A stretch of DNA of 64,000 nucleotides from JAJPHF01 sp035293805 (GTDB lineage Bacteria > Chloroflexota > UBA6077 > JAJPHF01), in NCBI GenBank assembly GCA_035293805.1, contig DATGMD010000037.1, positions 62,001-126,000 of the forward strand, written 5' to 3'. Below, piece after piece: positions 8,355 to 17,130 of the stretch (position 1 is its first letter; every line of letters starts with the position of its first letter). A model generated the notes under the pieces. The model worked only from the letters and a program-made list of their open reading frames with translations. It was not told where the DNA came from and did no database searches. Both the position numbers and the translations under genes were made by a program.

Positions 8355-9419
8355 ATGGGGATGGAGCGCACCCGCCGGGCCGTGCTGGTCGGCGCGGATA
8401 CCGCGCGGCTCCTGGCGCTGGCCGACGAGCTAGAGGCGCGCGGGCTGGAAGTGGCCCTCTATCGCGAGGCCGAGCGAGGCCTCGCGGTGTGCGAGGAAGG
8501 CCGCTGCGACGTGCTCGTGGCCATCGGACGGCTTGCGCCGCGCGACGGCGTACCGCCGCAGCGCGTCTCGGTGCCACTGGTCTTGCTCGACGCGCCCGAC
8601 GCGCCCGACCTGGCGCTGCGCCCGACCGGGCCGCGCACGGCGCTCGGCGCAAGCGTCCTGCCCGCTGCGGCCGCCGACCGGGTGGTCGCGCTGCTGGCCC
8701 GAGCGTCCGAGGCACCGGCCGGCGCGACTCCGGGCCCGGCCCCAACGCCGGCCGAGGCCCAGGAGCCGGCCGAGCCCGCCGCCCCGGCCACCCTCCCGCC
8801 GGTCGCGCCACGGAAGGCGCCCGAAGCGGCCGCGACCGGTCCGAGCGTACCCATCGCGCCGCCGGCCTCCCCCGAAGATCGCGAGGCCGGGGGGACAGTT
8901 GTGGCGCCCGGAGCCGCGCAAGCGAGCCGCGCGCCGGGCGGTGTCCCAGCCGAGCGATCCGTCGGCGCGGGAGAGGCGCCGCGCGACGCCGTCAGGGACG
9001 CATCGCCGGCCGCGGCCGTGCCCACCCTGCCGCGCGCGCGGGATGCGGGCGCGCCCGAGACGCCCCGCACCCGCCCGCCGGAGAGCCCCGGGGCCCCGCC
9101 GCCCACGTCCGCTGTCGAGTCGCCCGCGGGCGCTGGCCCGGGCGGCGCGGCCACGCTCACCGCCCCGGCGCCACGCGCGGAGCCGAGCGCTGAGCCGCCC
9201 GGCCCGGCCGACCGCGGCTCCTCGCCGCGCCGCACGGCGGCGGATGCCGACGCTGCGGAGCTACAGCAGGCGGCCCCCGTTGGCGAGAGCGCGCCGCTCG
9301 CCCGCCCGAGGCCACGCCGCGCCAGCATCCTCTCCAACGTGCTCTTTGTCCTCGCGGGCTTGGCCCTGGGCCTCGCCCTGGGTCTGATCGTCCTGGGTCT
9401 GACCGGCGGCATGCGATGA
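8355..9419 (+). CDS. Receiver-like membrane protein with long Pro/Ala-rich linker
   Basis: This 354-residue protein is not a recognised family. Residues ~8-115 resemble a receiver fold (AVLVGADTARLLALADELEARG at the first strand and helix, CDVLVAIGR in place of the third strand), but no acidic pocket or phospho-acceptor Asp in the usual place is evident. A linker of about 190 residues rich in Pro, Ala, Glu and Arg follows. A C-terminal membrane helix (SNVLFVLAGLALGLALGLIVLG) ends the protein. Because there is no signal peptide, the receiver-like part is probably cytoplasmic and tail-anchored. The ATG at 8355 follows a purine-rich GGAGAGGGAGCAGGAG stretch. Its stop overlaps the next start (ATGA), so the three genes 8355-11211 are probably translated together. 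Confidence 0.65.
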   Translation: MGMERTRRAVLVGADTARLLALADELEARGLEVALYREAERGLAVCEEGRCDVLVAIGRLAPRDGVPPQRVSVPLVLLDAPDAPDLALRPTGPRTALGASVLPAAAADRVVALLARASEAPAGATPGPAPTPAEAQEPAEPAAPATLPPVAPRKAPEAAATGPSVPIAPPASPEDREAGGTVVAPGAAQASRAPGGVPAERSVGAGEAPRDAVRDASPAAAVPTLPRARDAGAPETPRTRPPESPGAPPPTSAVESPAGAGPGGAATLTAPAPRAEPSAEPPGPADRGSSPRRTAADADAAELQQAAPVGESAPLARPRPRRASILSNVLFVLAGLALGLALGLIVLGLTGGMR

Positions 9420-9523
9420 GCGAGCGCAAGCCGATACTCATGCAGGTGCTCATACTGGCGGCCGGCCTCGCGCTCGGGACCGTATTCGGCTTCCTCGTGC
9501 TGGCATTCTTCGGCGTGCGATGA
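9416..9523 (+). CDS. Small single-helix membrane protein (35 aa)
   Basis: This short frame starts at an ATG that overlaps the preceding stop (ATGA) and ends with a TGA overlapping the ATG of the next gene (again ATGA). The product has a charged start (MSERKPILMQ) and one hydrophobic helix (VLILAAGLALGTVFGFLVLAFF) ending in GVR. Its helix resembles the C-terminal helix of the preceding protein (both have a LGLALG/GLALG run and end in G-[MV]-R), suggesting a duplication or helix-helix pairing. The double 4-bp overlap is the main evidence that it is real. Function unknown. Confidence 0.6.
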   Translation: MSERKPILMQVLILAAGLALGTVFGFLVLAFFGVR

Positions 9524-11211
9524 GGCGCATCCCCTCGCTGCTCGCCGCCCTGGCGCTGGCCCTGCTGCTTGGGGGGGCGCGCGCGCCCGACGCGGCGAGC
9601 CAGACGGTCCCGCCGACGCCCAGCGCCCCTGGCGCCCGCGCGAACCCCATCGTGCAGGAGAACCAGCGGCCGGGCGGCGCCCAGTGGCAGCGCGTCTCCC
9701 CGGCGCCGCCCCGCACCGCCGTCGACCACCCGGAGGGCAACACGCCCGAGGCCGGCGAGAGCCCGAGCGAGATCGAGCGCTGGGAGCCGCCCGTCATCAG
9801 CGGGTATGCCGACCGCGTCAGCGCGGCCGCTGGCGATACGATCCGCTTCTTCGTCTCGACCACCGCCCCCGCGTACGACCTGAGCGTGAACCGCATGGGC
9901 TGGTACGGCGGCGCTGGCGGCCGCGAGGTACTCAGCGCCTTCGGCCAGGTCGGCACCCAGCAGCCGCTGCCGACGCCTGATCCCGAAACCGGCCTGGTCG
10001 CGGCCAGCTGGCTGCCGTCCTACTCGCTGGTGATTCCCTTCGATTGGGTGAGCGGCGTGTATCTCGTGCGGCTGCTGGCCACGAACGAGGCCCACGACGT
10101 CGGATACATCCTGTTCGTCGTGCGCGACGACAACCAGGCGGCCGACTTCGTGTACAAGCTGGCCGTCAACACCTACCAGGCCTACAACAACTGGGGCGGC
10201 AAGAGCCTCTTTCGCTACAACTCCGCCGGCACCCCCGCCACCAAGGTATCGTTCGACCGGCCCTACAGCCAGTGGGATGGGGCGGGCCAGTTCTTCGACT
10301 GGGACTTCCCGATGATCCGCTGGCTGGAGCGGGAAGGCTACAACGTCACCTACATCACCGACGTGGACGCGCACGCGGGCACCGACTGGCTCGCCGGCCG
10401 GCGCGCGCTGCTGTCCGTGGGCCACGATCAGTACTGGTCCAAGGAGATGCGCGACAACTGGGAAGCCGCCCGCGACGTGGGCCGCTCGCTGGCGTTCTTC
10501 GGCGGCAACGCGGCCTACTGGCAGGTGCGCTACGAGCCCTCCGAGCGCGGCGCCGCCAACCGCGTGCTCGTGAGCTATCGGGATGCCCGCCTCGATCCCC
10601 TGACGGGAGCGGACAACAGCCGCGTGACGGTGGCGTTTGGCAGCGACGTGGTGAAACGGCCCGAGAACGCGCTGCTGGGCGCACGGTGGGAGGGGAGCAC
10701 GAGCGGGGGCGCGACGTTCCCCTACGTCGTGCAGGCGCCCGACTATTGGATCTTCGCCGGCACCAACGCCAGCGCCGGCGAGGCGTGGAGCGCGGTCGTC
10801 GGCGGCGAGTTCGACCGCGCCGTGCAGGACGCCGCGACGCCGCCCGGCCTGGTCGTGCTCTCGGCCTCGCCGGTGACCGACCTGCAGGGACAGGCGGCAG
10901 TCGCCAACTCCGTCTACTACCGCGAGGGCGGAATGGTGTTCGACGCCGGCACGGTGGACTGGGCGTGGGGCCTAGACGACTGGCGGCAGCTGGGCCTCGT
11001 CGATCCCCGCCTCCAGCGCGTGACGGCGAACCTGCTCGCGGCGTTTGTCGAGGGCCGGCCGCCCGCGGCCGCGACGGAGCCAGCCGCGAACCGCGCCGTC
11101 CTCTGGGAGCTGGCCGCGGGCCTGCTCGCCGTGGCGGCGGCCGCTGCCGTGGGCGCCTGGTACTGGCGCTCGCGCTCCCGCATCGCCCCCTATGACCCCT
11201 GGGCCGAGTAG
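9520..11211 (+). CDS. Exported N,N-dimethylformamidase-like protein with C-terminal anchor
   Basis: The 563-residue product begins with a signal peptide (LLAALALALLLGGARA) and ends with a membrane helix (LAAGLLAVAAAAAVGAWYW) and an Arg-rich tail. The central ~430 residues resemble the C-terminal domain of the N,N-dimethylformamidase large subunit. Typical segments are YQAYNNWGGKSLF, SVGHDQYWSKEMRDN and LAFFGGNAAYW. In characterised DMFase this domain belongs to an iron-dependent amidohydrolase, but many exported homologues have no known substrate. Here the protein is predicted to be outside the membrane and tethered. It is translationally coupled (ATGA) to the small membrane protein upstream. 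Enzymatic activity on formamides is not established. Confidence 0.7.
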   Translation: MRRIPSLLAALALALLLGGARAPDAASQTVPPTPSAPGARANPIVQENQRPGGAQWQRVSPAPPRTAVDHPEGNTPEAGESPSEIERWEPPVISGYADRVSAAAGDTIRFFVSTTAPAYDLSVNRMGWYGGAGGREVLSAFGQVGTQQPLPTPDPETGLVAASWLPSYSLVIPFDWVSGVYLVRLLATNEAHDVGYILFVVRDDNQAADFVYKLAVNTYQAYNNWGGKSLFRYNSAGTPATKVSFDRPYSQWDGAGQFFDWDFPMIRWLEREGYNVTYITDVDAHAGTDWLAGRRALLSVGHDQYWSKEMRDNWEAARDVGRSLAFFGGNAAYWQVRYEPSERGAANRVLVSYRDARLDPLTGADNSRVTVAFGSDVVKRPENALLGARWEGSTSGGATFPYVVQAPDYWIFAGTNASAGEAWSAVVGGEFDRAVQDAATPPGLVVLSASPVTDLQGQAAVANSVYYREGGMVFDAGTVDWAWGLDDWRQLGLVDPRLQRVTANLLAAFVEGRPPAAATEPAANRAVLWELAAGLLAVAAAAAVGAWYWRSRSRIAPYDPWAE

Positions 11212-11595
11212 CGCCACGCCCGCCTTCTCGTCCCCGCTCCCCCTCACGATCCCCGGGCCGTGCTCGCGCCGCCAGGTGGCCCGGCGCCCACGAGCGGCCG
11301 TGACGCGGCCGTGAGCCGCGGGCGCTAGGCATCGGCCACTCCCGTTTCGCAAAGTGTTCCCAGGGGCACAACGCTCGCGGGGCCGCCGGCCTGCCGGCCG
11401 AGGGCGACCCGCGGTGCTCCAGGGGGCAGCCGGCGCGACCGACCGATGCTAACAGACTGTGACATGGGGGCCGTAGGCACCGCTTCCTGAAGGTTGATAG
11501 GCTCCCGCTTGGAGGGGACAGCCACCCCAAAAGACAGCGTGCAACGTCGGCGGCGGAGGAGGGCCGGCGACGAACGCGAGTGAAGGAGGAGCTAC
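11212..11595. other. Intergenic region, 384 nt, no gene seen
   Basis: The stretch is GC-rich with several short inverted repeats (for example GGCCGGCAGGCCGGC-like pairs near 11384-11402). It ends with a strong AAGGAGGAG ribosome binding site for the gene at 11596. I found no convincing promoter pair and no RNA gene. Confidence 0.4.
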
Positions 11596-12486
11596 TTGCG
11601 TCGAGGAATCATCCTAGCCGCGGCGTTGATCGTTGGTCTTTCGCCTGGGGCAGCTAGCGCGCAGACGGCGCCCGGCACGGCGGCGTGCCAGGATCAGGTA
11701 CTTCAGAACACCCTGCCCCTGCTGCAGCTCGCGAGCCGCTTCACGCCGAGCGGCATCTTCCCGGTCGGCTACGCGCCGCTATCGCAGCCCTTCGCCACCA
11801 GCCCGTTCGAGGGCGCCAACGCCTACCCAGCGCCCGCCTACTACAATAGCTACGCGCAGCCGCCCTGGGCTCTGCAGCGCCCCGACCTCTACCCGAGCGG
11901 CTATCCGCAGGCGAGCGTGTATCCGCAGCTGTATCCGGACGGCGGCGTCCCGATTCCGGCAGTCGACCCGAATCCGGAGCTATCGTCCGCCAACATCCTG
12001 GATACGCTCCAGCGCGATGGCACGTTCGACCAGTTGACCTCCGGCGAGCGGGCGAACTTCCTCCTGCAGTTGGCCGCGCTCCAACAGAGCGAGGTGGGCC
12101 AGCGGATCGCCCAGGCAGGGCTCCAGCAGAACGCGCAGACGGCCGTCCTGAACACCCGCCGCCTGCCCTACGACCTGTCGATCGCCATGCAGTCGAACTC
12201 CCGCGACTGGTTCCAGAGCTATGTGCTCTACGCGGCGACCGTGCAGAACCTGGTCGCCGCCGGCTGCAACACCAACACGGGCCTCCTGGGAAGCGGTGCC
12301 CTCGTGCCAGGCGGGGCGCCGATCGCCGGCCTCACCGGCGTCGCGGGCGTGCCGGCCAGCCCGCTGGCCGGGACCTTCGGCCTGCCCGGCACCACCACCC
12401 CGTTCGGGGCCGGGGGCATCACGGCCCTGAGCACGTTCTGTCGCAGCAATACGCTGAATCTCCCGATCTGCAACGGCCTGCGCTAG
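11596..12486 (+). CDS. Secreted protein of unknown function
   Basis: This 296-residue protein starts at TTG, chosen because GGAGGAG lies 7 nt upstream and the sequence immediately encodes a signal peptide (RRGIILAAALIVGLSPGAASA). The mature part is rich in Tyr, Pro, Gln and Asn early on (YPSGYPQASVYPQLYPDGG) and has a Gly/Ala-rich segment near the C-terminus (GAPIAGLTGVAGVPASPLAG). Four Cys in the mature protein (CQDQ, GCNTN, FCRSN, ICNGLR) may form disulfides. I do not recognise a family. It lies after the surface-protein genes and before a strong hairpin, so it is probably a single-gene unit. Confidence 0.7.
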   Translation: MRRGIILAAALIVGLSPGAASAQTAPGTAACQDQVLQNTLPLLQLASRFTPSGIFPVGYAPLSQPFATSPFEGANAYPAPAYYNSYAQPPWALQRPDLYPSGYPQASVYPQLYPDGGVPIPAVDPNPELSSANILDTLQRDGTFDQLTSGERANFLLQLAALQQSEVGQRIAQAGLQQNAQTAVLNTRRLPYDLSIAMQSNSRDWFQSYVLYAATVQNLVAAGCNTNTGLLGSGALVPGGAPIAGLTGVAGVPASPLAGTFGLPGTTTPFGAGGITALSTFCRSNTLNLPICNGLR

Positions 12487-12516
12487 CGCTTCAGCCCGGC
12501 AGCCCCCTCCAGCCCG

Positions 12517-12543
12517 CCCCGAGACGAGCCGCTCGTCTCGGGG
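12517..12543 (+). terminator. Strong hairpin after the secreted protein
   Basis: A perfect 12-bp stem, CCCCGAGACGAG paired with CTCGTCTCGGGG, with a 3-nt loop begins 30 nt after the stop at 12486. It is followed by only two Ts, so it may work as a terminator or as an RNA-stabilising 3' end. Confidence 0.65.
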
Positions 12544-12648
12544 CGTTCCGCGTCCCGCTACCGACGTTGCGGGCAGCGGCGGGGCGCACTACCATCCTCG
12601 GCGAGATGCCTGGCGCCCGCCGATATGTTGCCCCTGGAGGCACGGCCC

Positions 12649-13923
12649 ATGTTGTCGCGCGAAGAGAACGAGCTGCTCACCCGCGTCGGCCCGGGGACGG
12701 CGATGGGCGCGTTGCTCCGTCGCTACTGGCTCCCGGCGCTGCTGGCCGAGGAGGTACCGCGGCCCGACGATCCGCCCGTGCGCGTCCGGCTCCTGGGCGA
12801 GGACCTGGTAGCCTTCCGCGACACGGCGGGCCGCGTGGGCCTGCTCGGCGCCCACTGCCCGCACCGGGGCGCCTCCCTCTTCTTCGGTCGCAACGAGGAG
12901 TGCGGCCTGCGCTGCGTGTACCACGGCTGGAAGTTCGACGTGACGGGCCGCTGCGTGGACATGCCATCCGAGCCCGAGGAGAGCACCTTCAAGGACCGCG
13001 TGCGGGCGACCGCGTATCCGTGCGTCGAGCGGGGCGGCGTGATCTGGGCCTACCTCGGTCCGGGCGACTGCACGCCCGCCCTGCCGCGCCTCGAATGGAC
13101 GCTCGTTCCCGCCAGCCATCGGTACGTCCACAAGCGCTTCCAGGCCTGCAACTACCTGCAGAACGTCGAGGGCGAGGTGGACTCTGCCCACGTCTCGTTC
13201 CTGCACCGGCGCCTCGCGCCCGACGGCCAGGCCGCCGGCTCCGGCCAGACGCTGCTCGCCCGGGCGACCGACGGCGCGCCCGTCTTCACGGTACAGGAAA
13301 CCGCCTACGGCCTCGCCATCGGCGCGCGGCGCAGCTGGGACCAGCACCAGTACTACTGGCGCGTAACGCAGTTTCTAATGCCCACCTACACCATGATTCC
13401 GAGCGAGGCCGACGCCCCGATCAGCTTTACGGCGGCCGTGCCGGTGGACGACACACGCACCGCGGGGTACACCGTCTCCTGGCGACCGGACCGGCCGCTC
13501 ACGGACGCGGACGTGGCGCGCATCGAGAGCTGGACCGGCATCTACTCCGAGGTGGACCCCCGCACCTACCAGCCGCTGGCCAACCGCGCCAACGACTACC
13601 GGCTCGACCGAGAGAAGCAGCGACACGAGTCGTTTACGGGCATCAAGGGCATCCGCGACCAGGACCTGGCGGTGCAGGAGGACCAGTTCGGCGGGCCGCT
13701 CGCCGACCGCACGCGCGAGCACCTCGGGTCGAGCGACACGGCCGTCATCGCCCTGCGCCAGCGCCTGCTGCGAGCGGTCCGCGCGCTGCAACGCGGCGAG
13801 GGCCCGCCCGAGACGCTGGATGGCGAGGCCTACCGGATTCGCTCGGCCGCCCTGCTGCTGCCCCGCTCGGCCCCTTTCGCCGCGGCTGCCCGCGCGGGCC
13901 AGATCAGCCCCCAGCCCGCCTGA
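12649..13923 (+). CDS. Rieske aromatic ring-hydroxylating oxygenase, alpha-subunit type
   Basis: The 424-residue product is a Rieske non-heme iron oxygenase of the phthalate/phenoxybenzoate dioxygenase-like group. The [2Fe-2S] ligands are Cys70, His72, Cys89 and His92 (CPH and CVYHGW). The mononuclear iron ligands are His181 and His186 in DSAHVSFLH with nearby acidic residues (Asp178, Glu175). I chose the second ATG (12649) because GGAGG lies 8 nt upstream; an in-frame ATG at 12625 lacks such a site. Such enzymes need a reductase to deliver electrons, and none lies nearby. The substrate is probably an aromatic or heterocyclic acid, but cannot be specified. The stop codon coincides with the start of a dispersed repeat. 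Confidence 0.88.
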   Translation: MLSREENELLTRVGPGTAMGALLRRYWLPALLAEEVPRPDDPPVRVRLLGEDLVAFRDTAGRVGLLGAHCPHRGASLFFGRNEECGLRCVYHGWKFDVTGRCVDMPSEPEESTFKDRVRATAYPCVERGGVIWAYLGPGDCTPALPRLEWTLVPASHRYVHKRFQACNYLQNVEGEVDSAHVSFLHRRLAPDGQAAGSGQTLLARATDGAPVFTVQETAYGLAIGARRSWDQHQYYWRVTQFLMPTYTMIPSEADAPISFTAAVPVDDTRTAGYTVSWRPDRPLTDADVARIESWTGIYSEVDPRTYQPLANRANDYRLDREKQRHESFTGIKGIRDQDLAVQEDQFGGPLADRTREHLGSSDTAVIALRQRLLRAVRALQRGEGPPETLDGEAYRIRSAALLLPRSAPFAAAARAGQISPQPA

Positions 13924-13995
13924 TACCGAATCCGGGGGTGGCGTTCCCTTACTCCCTCTCCCCTTGGGAGAGGGTCGGGGTGAGGGGGCGCCCCG
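13921..13995. repeat. REP-like palindromic repeat, family A, copy 1
   Basis: It begins with TGATACCGAATCCGG, whose first three bases are the stop codon of the Rieske gene. It contains CCCTCTCCCC paired with GGGAGAGGG, then GGGGTGAGGG and GGGGCGCCCC. Copy 2 at 29480-29555 shares both the unique 5' part and the palindrome. Confidence 0.75.
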
Positions 13996-14024
13996 CTCAC
14001 CGAGCCGCCGGACCGGGCCGGGTA

Positions 14025-14633
14025 TTAGTCTCCCGTGGGCCGCGCCGTGGCCACGGACGGCTGCTCGGCGTCGTAGTCGAGGTGGCAGGAGGGGCAGCGC
14101 AGCGTCGGTCGCCCAGCGGCGTCGGTGGCCGGCTGCAGGCGGCGCGCGCAGGCGCAGACATGGCCCACCAGCCGCGCGGGGTTCCCAAGCACCAGGCCGT
14201 GGTCGGGCACGTCGCGCGTGACGACGGCGCCCGCGCCGACGAGCGCAAAGCGGCCGATCGTCGTGCCGCAGACGATCACCGCGCCGGCGCCGATCGCCGC
14301 GCCCTGGCGCACCAGCGTGCGGTTGCACGTCCAATCGTCCAGGCGCTTCAGGCTGCCGTCAGGATTGATCGCGCGGGGGTGCAGGTCGTTGGTGAAGACC
14401 GCCGCCGGCCCGACGAACACGCCGTCCTCCAGCTCCACCCCGCGGTAAACCGACACGTTGTTCTGGATCTTCACGCGGTTGCCGATCCGGGCGCCGTCCT
14501 CGACGTAGACGTTGCGGCCGAGCACACACTCGGCGCCGATCCGGGCGCCCTCGCGGATGTGGCAGTAGTGCCAGATACGAGTGTCGGCGCCGATCTCGGC
14601 CTCGGGGTGGACCTCCGCGGTGGGATGAATCAC
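14025..14633 (-). CDS. Left-handed beta-helix acetyltransferase, WbpD/WlbB-like
   Basis: This 202-residue enzyme has many hexapeptide repeats (for example IGADTRI, IGAECVLG, IGNRVKIQNNVSVYRG). The order and the block FTNDLHPRAINPDG resemble UDP-2-acetamido-3-amino-2,3-dideoxyglucuronate N-acetyltransferases (WbpD/WlbB), which make sugars for surface polysaccharide. The C-terminal part has CAC and CPSC motifs (near VGHVCACARR and LRCPSCHLDYD) that could form a small zinc site, an extra not needed by the family. I chose the GTG at 14633 because GGGAGG sits 5 nt upstream and the next residues, IHPTAEV, are the family's normal start; a GTG at 14663 would add an unlikely extension. No other sugar-pathway genes lie nearby. 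Confidence 0.82.
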   Translation of the reverse strand: MIHPTAEVHPEAEIGADTRIWHYCHIREGARIGAECVLGRNVYVEDGARIGNRVKIQNNVSVYRGVELEDGVFVGPAAVFTNDLHPRAINPDGSLKRLDDWTCNRTLVRQGAAIGAGAVIVCGTTIGRFALVGAGAVVTRDVPDHGLVLGNPARLVGHVCACARRLQPATDAAGRPTLRCPSCHLDYDAEQPSVATARPTGD

Positions 14634-14718
14634 GCGCGCCTCCCAGCGGCCGCTGGCGGCCACCCGATGATGGTAGCAGATTGGCGCGCTCGCGCTGGAC
14701 CGGCCGAGGCCGCCGGGG

Positions 14719-15873
14719 TCAGGCCGCGCGGGAGCGGGCGCCCGCGTCCGGGGGATGGCGAAGCCGCAGGTCGGCCCGCAGCTGAATGAACCGCAGGATG
14801 TCGGCGCGGCTGAGGAGGCCCACGACGTTGCCCGCCTGCACGACGGGCAACTGGTTCAGCCCCCCGTCCACGAGCAGCTCGAGCGCGGTATTCAAGTCGG
14901 CGTCGGGCGCGATGGTCTTGAGCGGGGTGGGCGTCATGATGCGCGCCACCGGCGTCGTCGCCCACGCCTCCTGGGGTAGCTCCTTGGCATCGGTGATGCT
15001 GACGATGCCCAGAAGCCGCCCCGCCTCCGTAACCAGGAGCGCCCGCTGCCCACGACGCAGCACGTGCTCGGTGACGAACTCTGTCACGGTCAGGTCCGGG
15101 GGCGTCGTGGGAGGGTGCGGGTCCATTAGCTCCGCGACCCGCACGCCACGCAGGTTCTCGCTCAGCACCTGCTGCTGGCGCGTGGTCTCGGCGGCGCTGT
15201 TCAGAAACCAGCCGATGAACGCCGTCCACAGGCCGCCAAAGAAATCGCCGCTCAGCAGGCGGGCGACGCCCCAGAAGATCAGCAAGAATCCCACGCCCTG
15301 CCCCACGTACGACGCGATGTCCGTCGCCCGCCGCAAGCTGCCAGTCGCCGCCCAGATCGCCGAGCGAAGCACGCGCCCGCCATCCAGCGGGAAGCCGGGC
15401 ACGAGGTTGAAGACGCCCAGAATGAGGTTGATGATGGCCAGGTAGCCGAGCGCGGCGCCGAGCGGCGAATCGCCCAGCCCGACCAGCTGGTGCGCGGCCC
15501 AGAATATCGCCGCCAGCACGAAGCTCGTGAGCGGGCCGACGATCGAGATGAGAAACTCATCCTGCGGTCGCTCGGACTCCGCCTTGAGATTCGAGACCCC
15601 GCCGAAGATGAACAGCGTGATGCTGTGTACTTCCTGGCCGCGCGCCAGCGCGACGAACGAATGGCTCAGCTCGTGGACCAGCACCGAGGCAAACAGCGCC
15701 AGCGCGGCGAGAATACCGACCACCCAGTACGTCGCAAGCCCCCACCCGGGATAATTCGCCGGGAAGAAGCCGCTCGCCAGGGACCAGGCGACCAGGAGGA
15801 ACGCGAACAGCCAGGTGTAGTGGACGCCGATCTCGATGCCGGCCAGGCGCCCGAGCTTGAAGCTGCTCTCCAT
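14719..15873 (-). CDS. Site-2 protease (M50 family) with two CBS domains
   Basis: The 384-residue membrane protein has the zinc motif HELSH (His67, Glu68, His71) and the distal NLVPGFPLDGG motif (Asp164) within about six helices. Two CBS domains (about residues 245-370, VAELMDP and VARIMTP starts) form a cytoplasmic regulatory module that may bind adenine nucleotides. Such proteases cleave transmembrane segments, typically anti-sigma factors, after a first cut. The N-terminus (MESSFKLGRLAGIEIGVHYTW) matches the family and the ATG is preceded by AAGGAGGG. It stands alone between an acetyltransferase gene and a signalling operon. Confidence 0.9.
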   Translation of the reverse strand: MESSFKLGRLAGIEIGVHYTWLFAFLLVAWSLASGFFPANYPGWGLATYWVVGILAALALFASVLVHELSHSFVALARGQEVHSITLFIFGGVSNLKAESERPQDEFLISIVGPLTSFVLAAIFWAAHQLVGLGDSPLGAALGYLAIINLILGVFNLVPGFPLDGGRVLRSAIWAATGSLRRATDIASYVGQGVGFLLIFWGVARLLSGDFFGGLWTAFIGWFLNSAAETTRQQQVLSENLRGVRVAELMDPHPPTTPPDLTVTEFVTEHVLRRGQRALLVTEAGRLLGIVSITDAKELPQEAWATTPVARIMTPTPLKTIAPDADLNTALELLVDGGLNQLPVVQAGNVVGLLSRADILRFIQLRADLRLRHPPDAGARSRAA

Positions 15874-15927
15874 CCCACCGCCCTCCTTCCGAGGCGAGCC
15901 CCACCGTCCTGGTGGGGCAAAGAGTGC

Positions 15928-16695
15928 TTACCGGGCAGCAGGCGTGCCAGGCAACGCGGGCGCCTGCTCCAGTGCATAGCGCAGCTGGCTCACGAGGTCG
16001 GCCAGCCGCAGCGCCTCGGCCGTCCCCAGCGCCCGCGGCGGCCGCAGCAGTTGCTCGACCTCGTGGGCCAGCCGCGAGCCATCCGCGAAGCCGAAGGTGC
16101 CGACCGACCCGGCGAGCCGGTGCGCCTCGTGAAAGGCGCGCTCACGCAGCCCCGCATCCAGCTCCTCTTGCAGCAGCGCGGTCGTGGCCTGCTCGACCAC
16201 CGCCACCCGCTCCAGGGTCGGCGCCCGGAAGCGCTGCCACATGGCGGTGATCGCCGCGGTCATGGCCCGCGCGTCGCCGGACGACGGGGGCGCGGGTGCG
16301 AGCGTCACGCCCAGGCACTCGGCGGCCGCCCGAGCTAGCTCCTCGCGCTCGACGGGCTGGAAGAGCAGCCGCAGGACGCCGGGCCTGGTCGCCAACGCCG
16401 GCACCAGGCGCGAAGCCGCCGCACGCTCCAGGCAGTGGAGGATGGGCAGCTCCGCGGTCGCTGCGGCTGCGCGCACCCGCCGGAGCAGGTCTAGCGCCGC
16501 GGACCCAGCACGCTCGTGATCGAGCACGAGCAGCGACCAGCCGCCCTGGCCCAGCGCGTCGAGCGCCGCCCGGCCGGGCGGCGCATGCACGACGGTTGCG
16601 CCGCCGAGACGATGGCCCAACCAGGTAGCCAGCTCCGCGGACAGCCCGACGAGCAGGATACGAGGCGTCGAGGTAGGACGCGGGGCGCCGTCCAT
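15928..16695 (-). CDS. Receiver-like plus HPt phosphotransfer protein
   Basis: The 255-residue protein has an N-terminal receiver-like domain (RILLVGLSAELATWL; Asp59 in LLVLDHE at the acceptor position, but the usual acidic pair at the first strand is missing). The C-terminal HPt four-helix domain (about 150-250) carries His192 in HRLAGSVGTFGF, which matches the HxLxGxSxxxG pattern. It starts 6 nt after the stop of the upstream receiver gene, so they are probably co-translated. It could pass phosphate between a kinase and the adjacent receiver protein. No kinase is encoded in this operon. Confidence 0.75.
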   Translation of the reverse strand: MDGAPRPTSTPRILLVGLSAELATWLGHRLGGATVVHAPPGRAALDALGQGGWSLLVLDHERAGSAALDLLRRVRAAAATAELPILHCLERAAASRLVPALATRPGVLRLLFQPVEREELARAAAECLGVTLAPAPPSSGDARAMTAAITAMWQRFRAPTLERVAVVEQATTALLQEELDAGLRERAFHEAHRLAGSVGTFGFADGSRLAHEVEQLLRPPRALGTAEALRLADLVSQLRYALEQAPALPGTPAAR

Positions 16696-16701
16696 GCGCC
16701 G

Positions 16702-17100
16702 TCACCGGTCCCAGTCGAGAGTCGCGGCGACCGCGTCGGCGAGGTGCAGCGCGTCGAACGGCTTCGCGATTACCCCGGCGACTCCCAGCCCACGGAAGCG
16801 GTCCGGCTCGTCGTCCTGGGCTACGGCCGTAAGCAGGATGATGGGGATGTCGCGCGTGGCCGGCGTCGCGCGCAGCGCCGCGACGGTCGCCACCCCGTCC
16901 ATCTCTGGCATGATTACGTCGACCAGAATGACGTCCGGCCGCGCGGCGCTCGCCAGCGCGAGCCCGGCGCTGCCCGAGTCGGCCGCCAGCACCTCCCAGC
17001 CCGCCATCAGCTCGAGGCTGGCGCGGGCCACCTCGCGCACCGCCTCGTCGTCGTCGATCACGAGCGCGCGTCGGGCACTCATCGTAGTGGGGCGATTCAT
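16702..17100 (-). CDS. Single-domain response regulator
   Basis: The 132-residue protein is one receiver domain. It has an acidic pair in VIDDDE, the phospho-acceptor Asp in ILVDVIMPEMDG, Thr in ILLTAVA and Lys in IAKPFDAL. There is no output domain, as in CheY-like or Spo0F-like relays. It lies between the CpaE-like ATPase genes and the HPt gene on the same strand, so phosphate exchange with the HPt protein is plausible. The ATG at 17100 follows CGGAG; an ATG at 17082 is an alternative. Confidence 0.88.
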   Translation of the reverse strand: MNRPTTMSARRALVIDDDEAVREVARASLELMAGWEVLAADSGSAGLALASAARPDVILVDVIMPEMDGVATVAALRATPATRDIPIILLTAVAQDDEPDRFRGLGVAGVIAKPFDALHLADAVAATLDWDR

Positions 17101-17130
17101 GCGTGCTCCGACCGGGGCGGCGTTAGCGGC

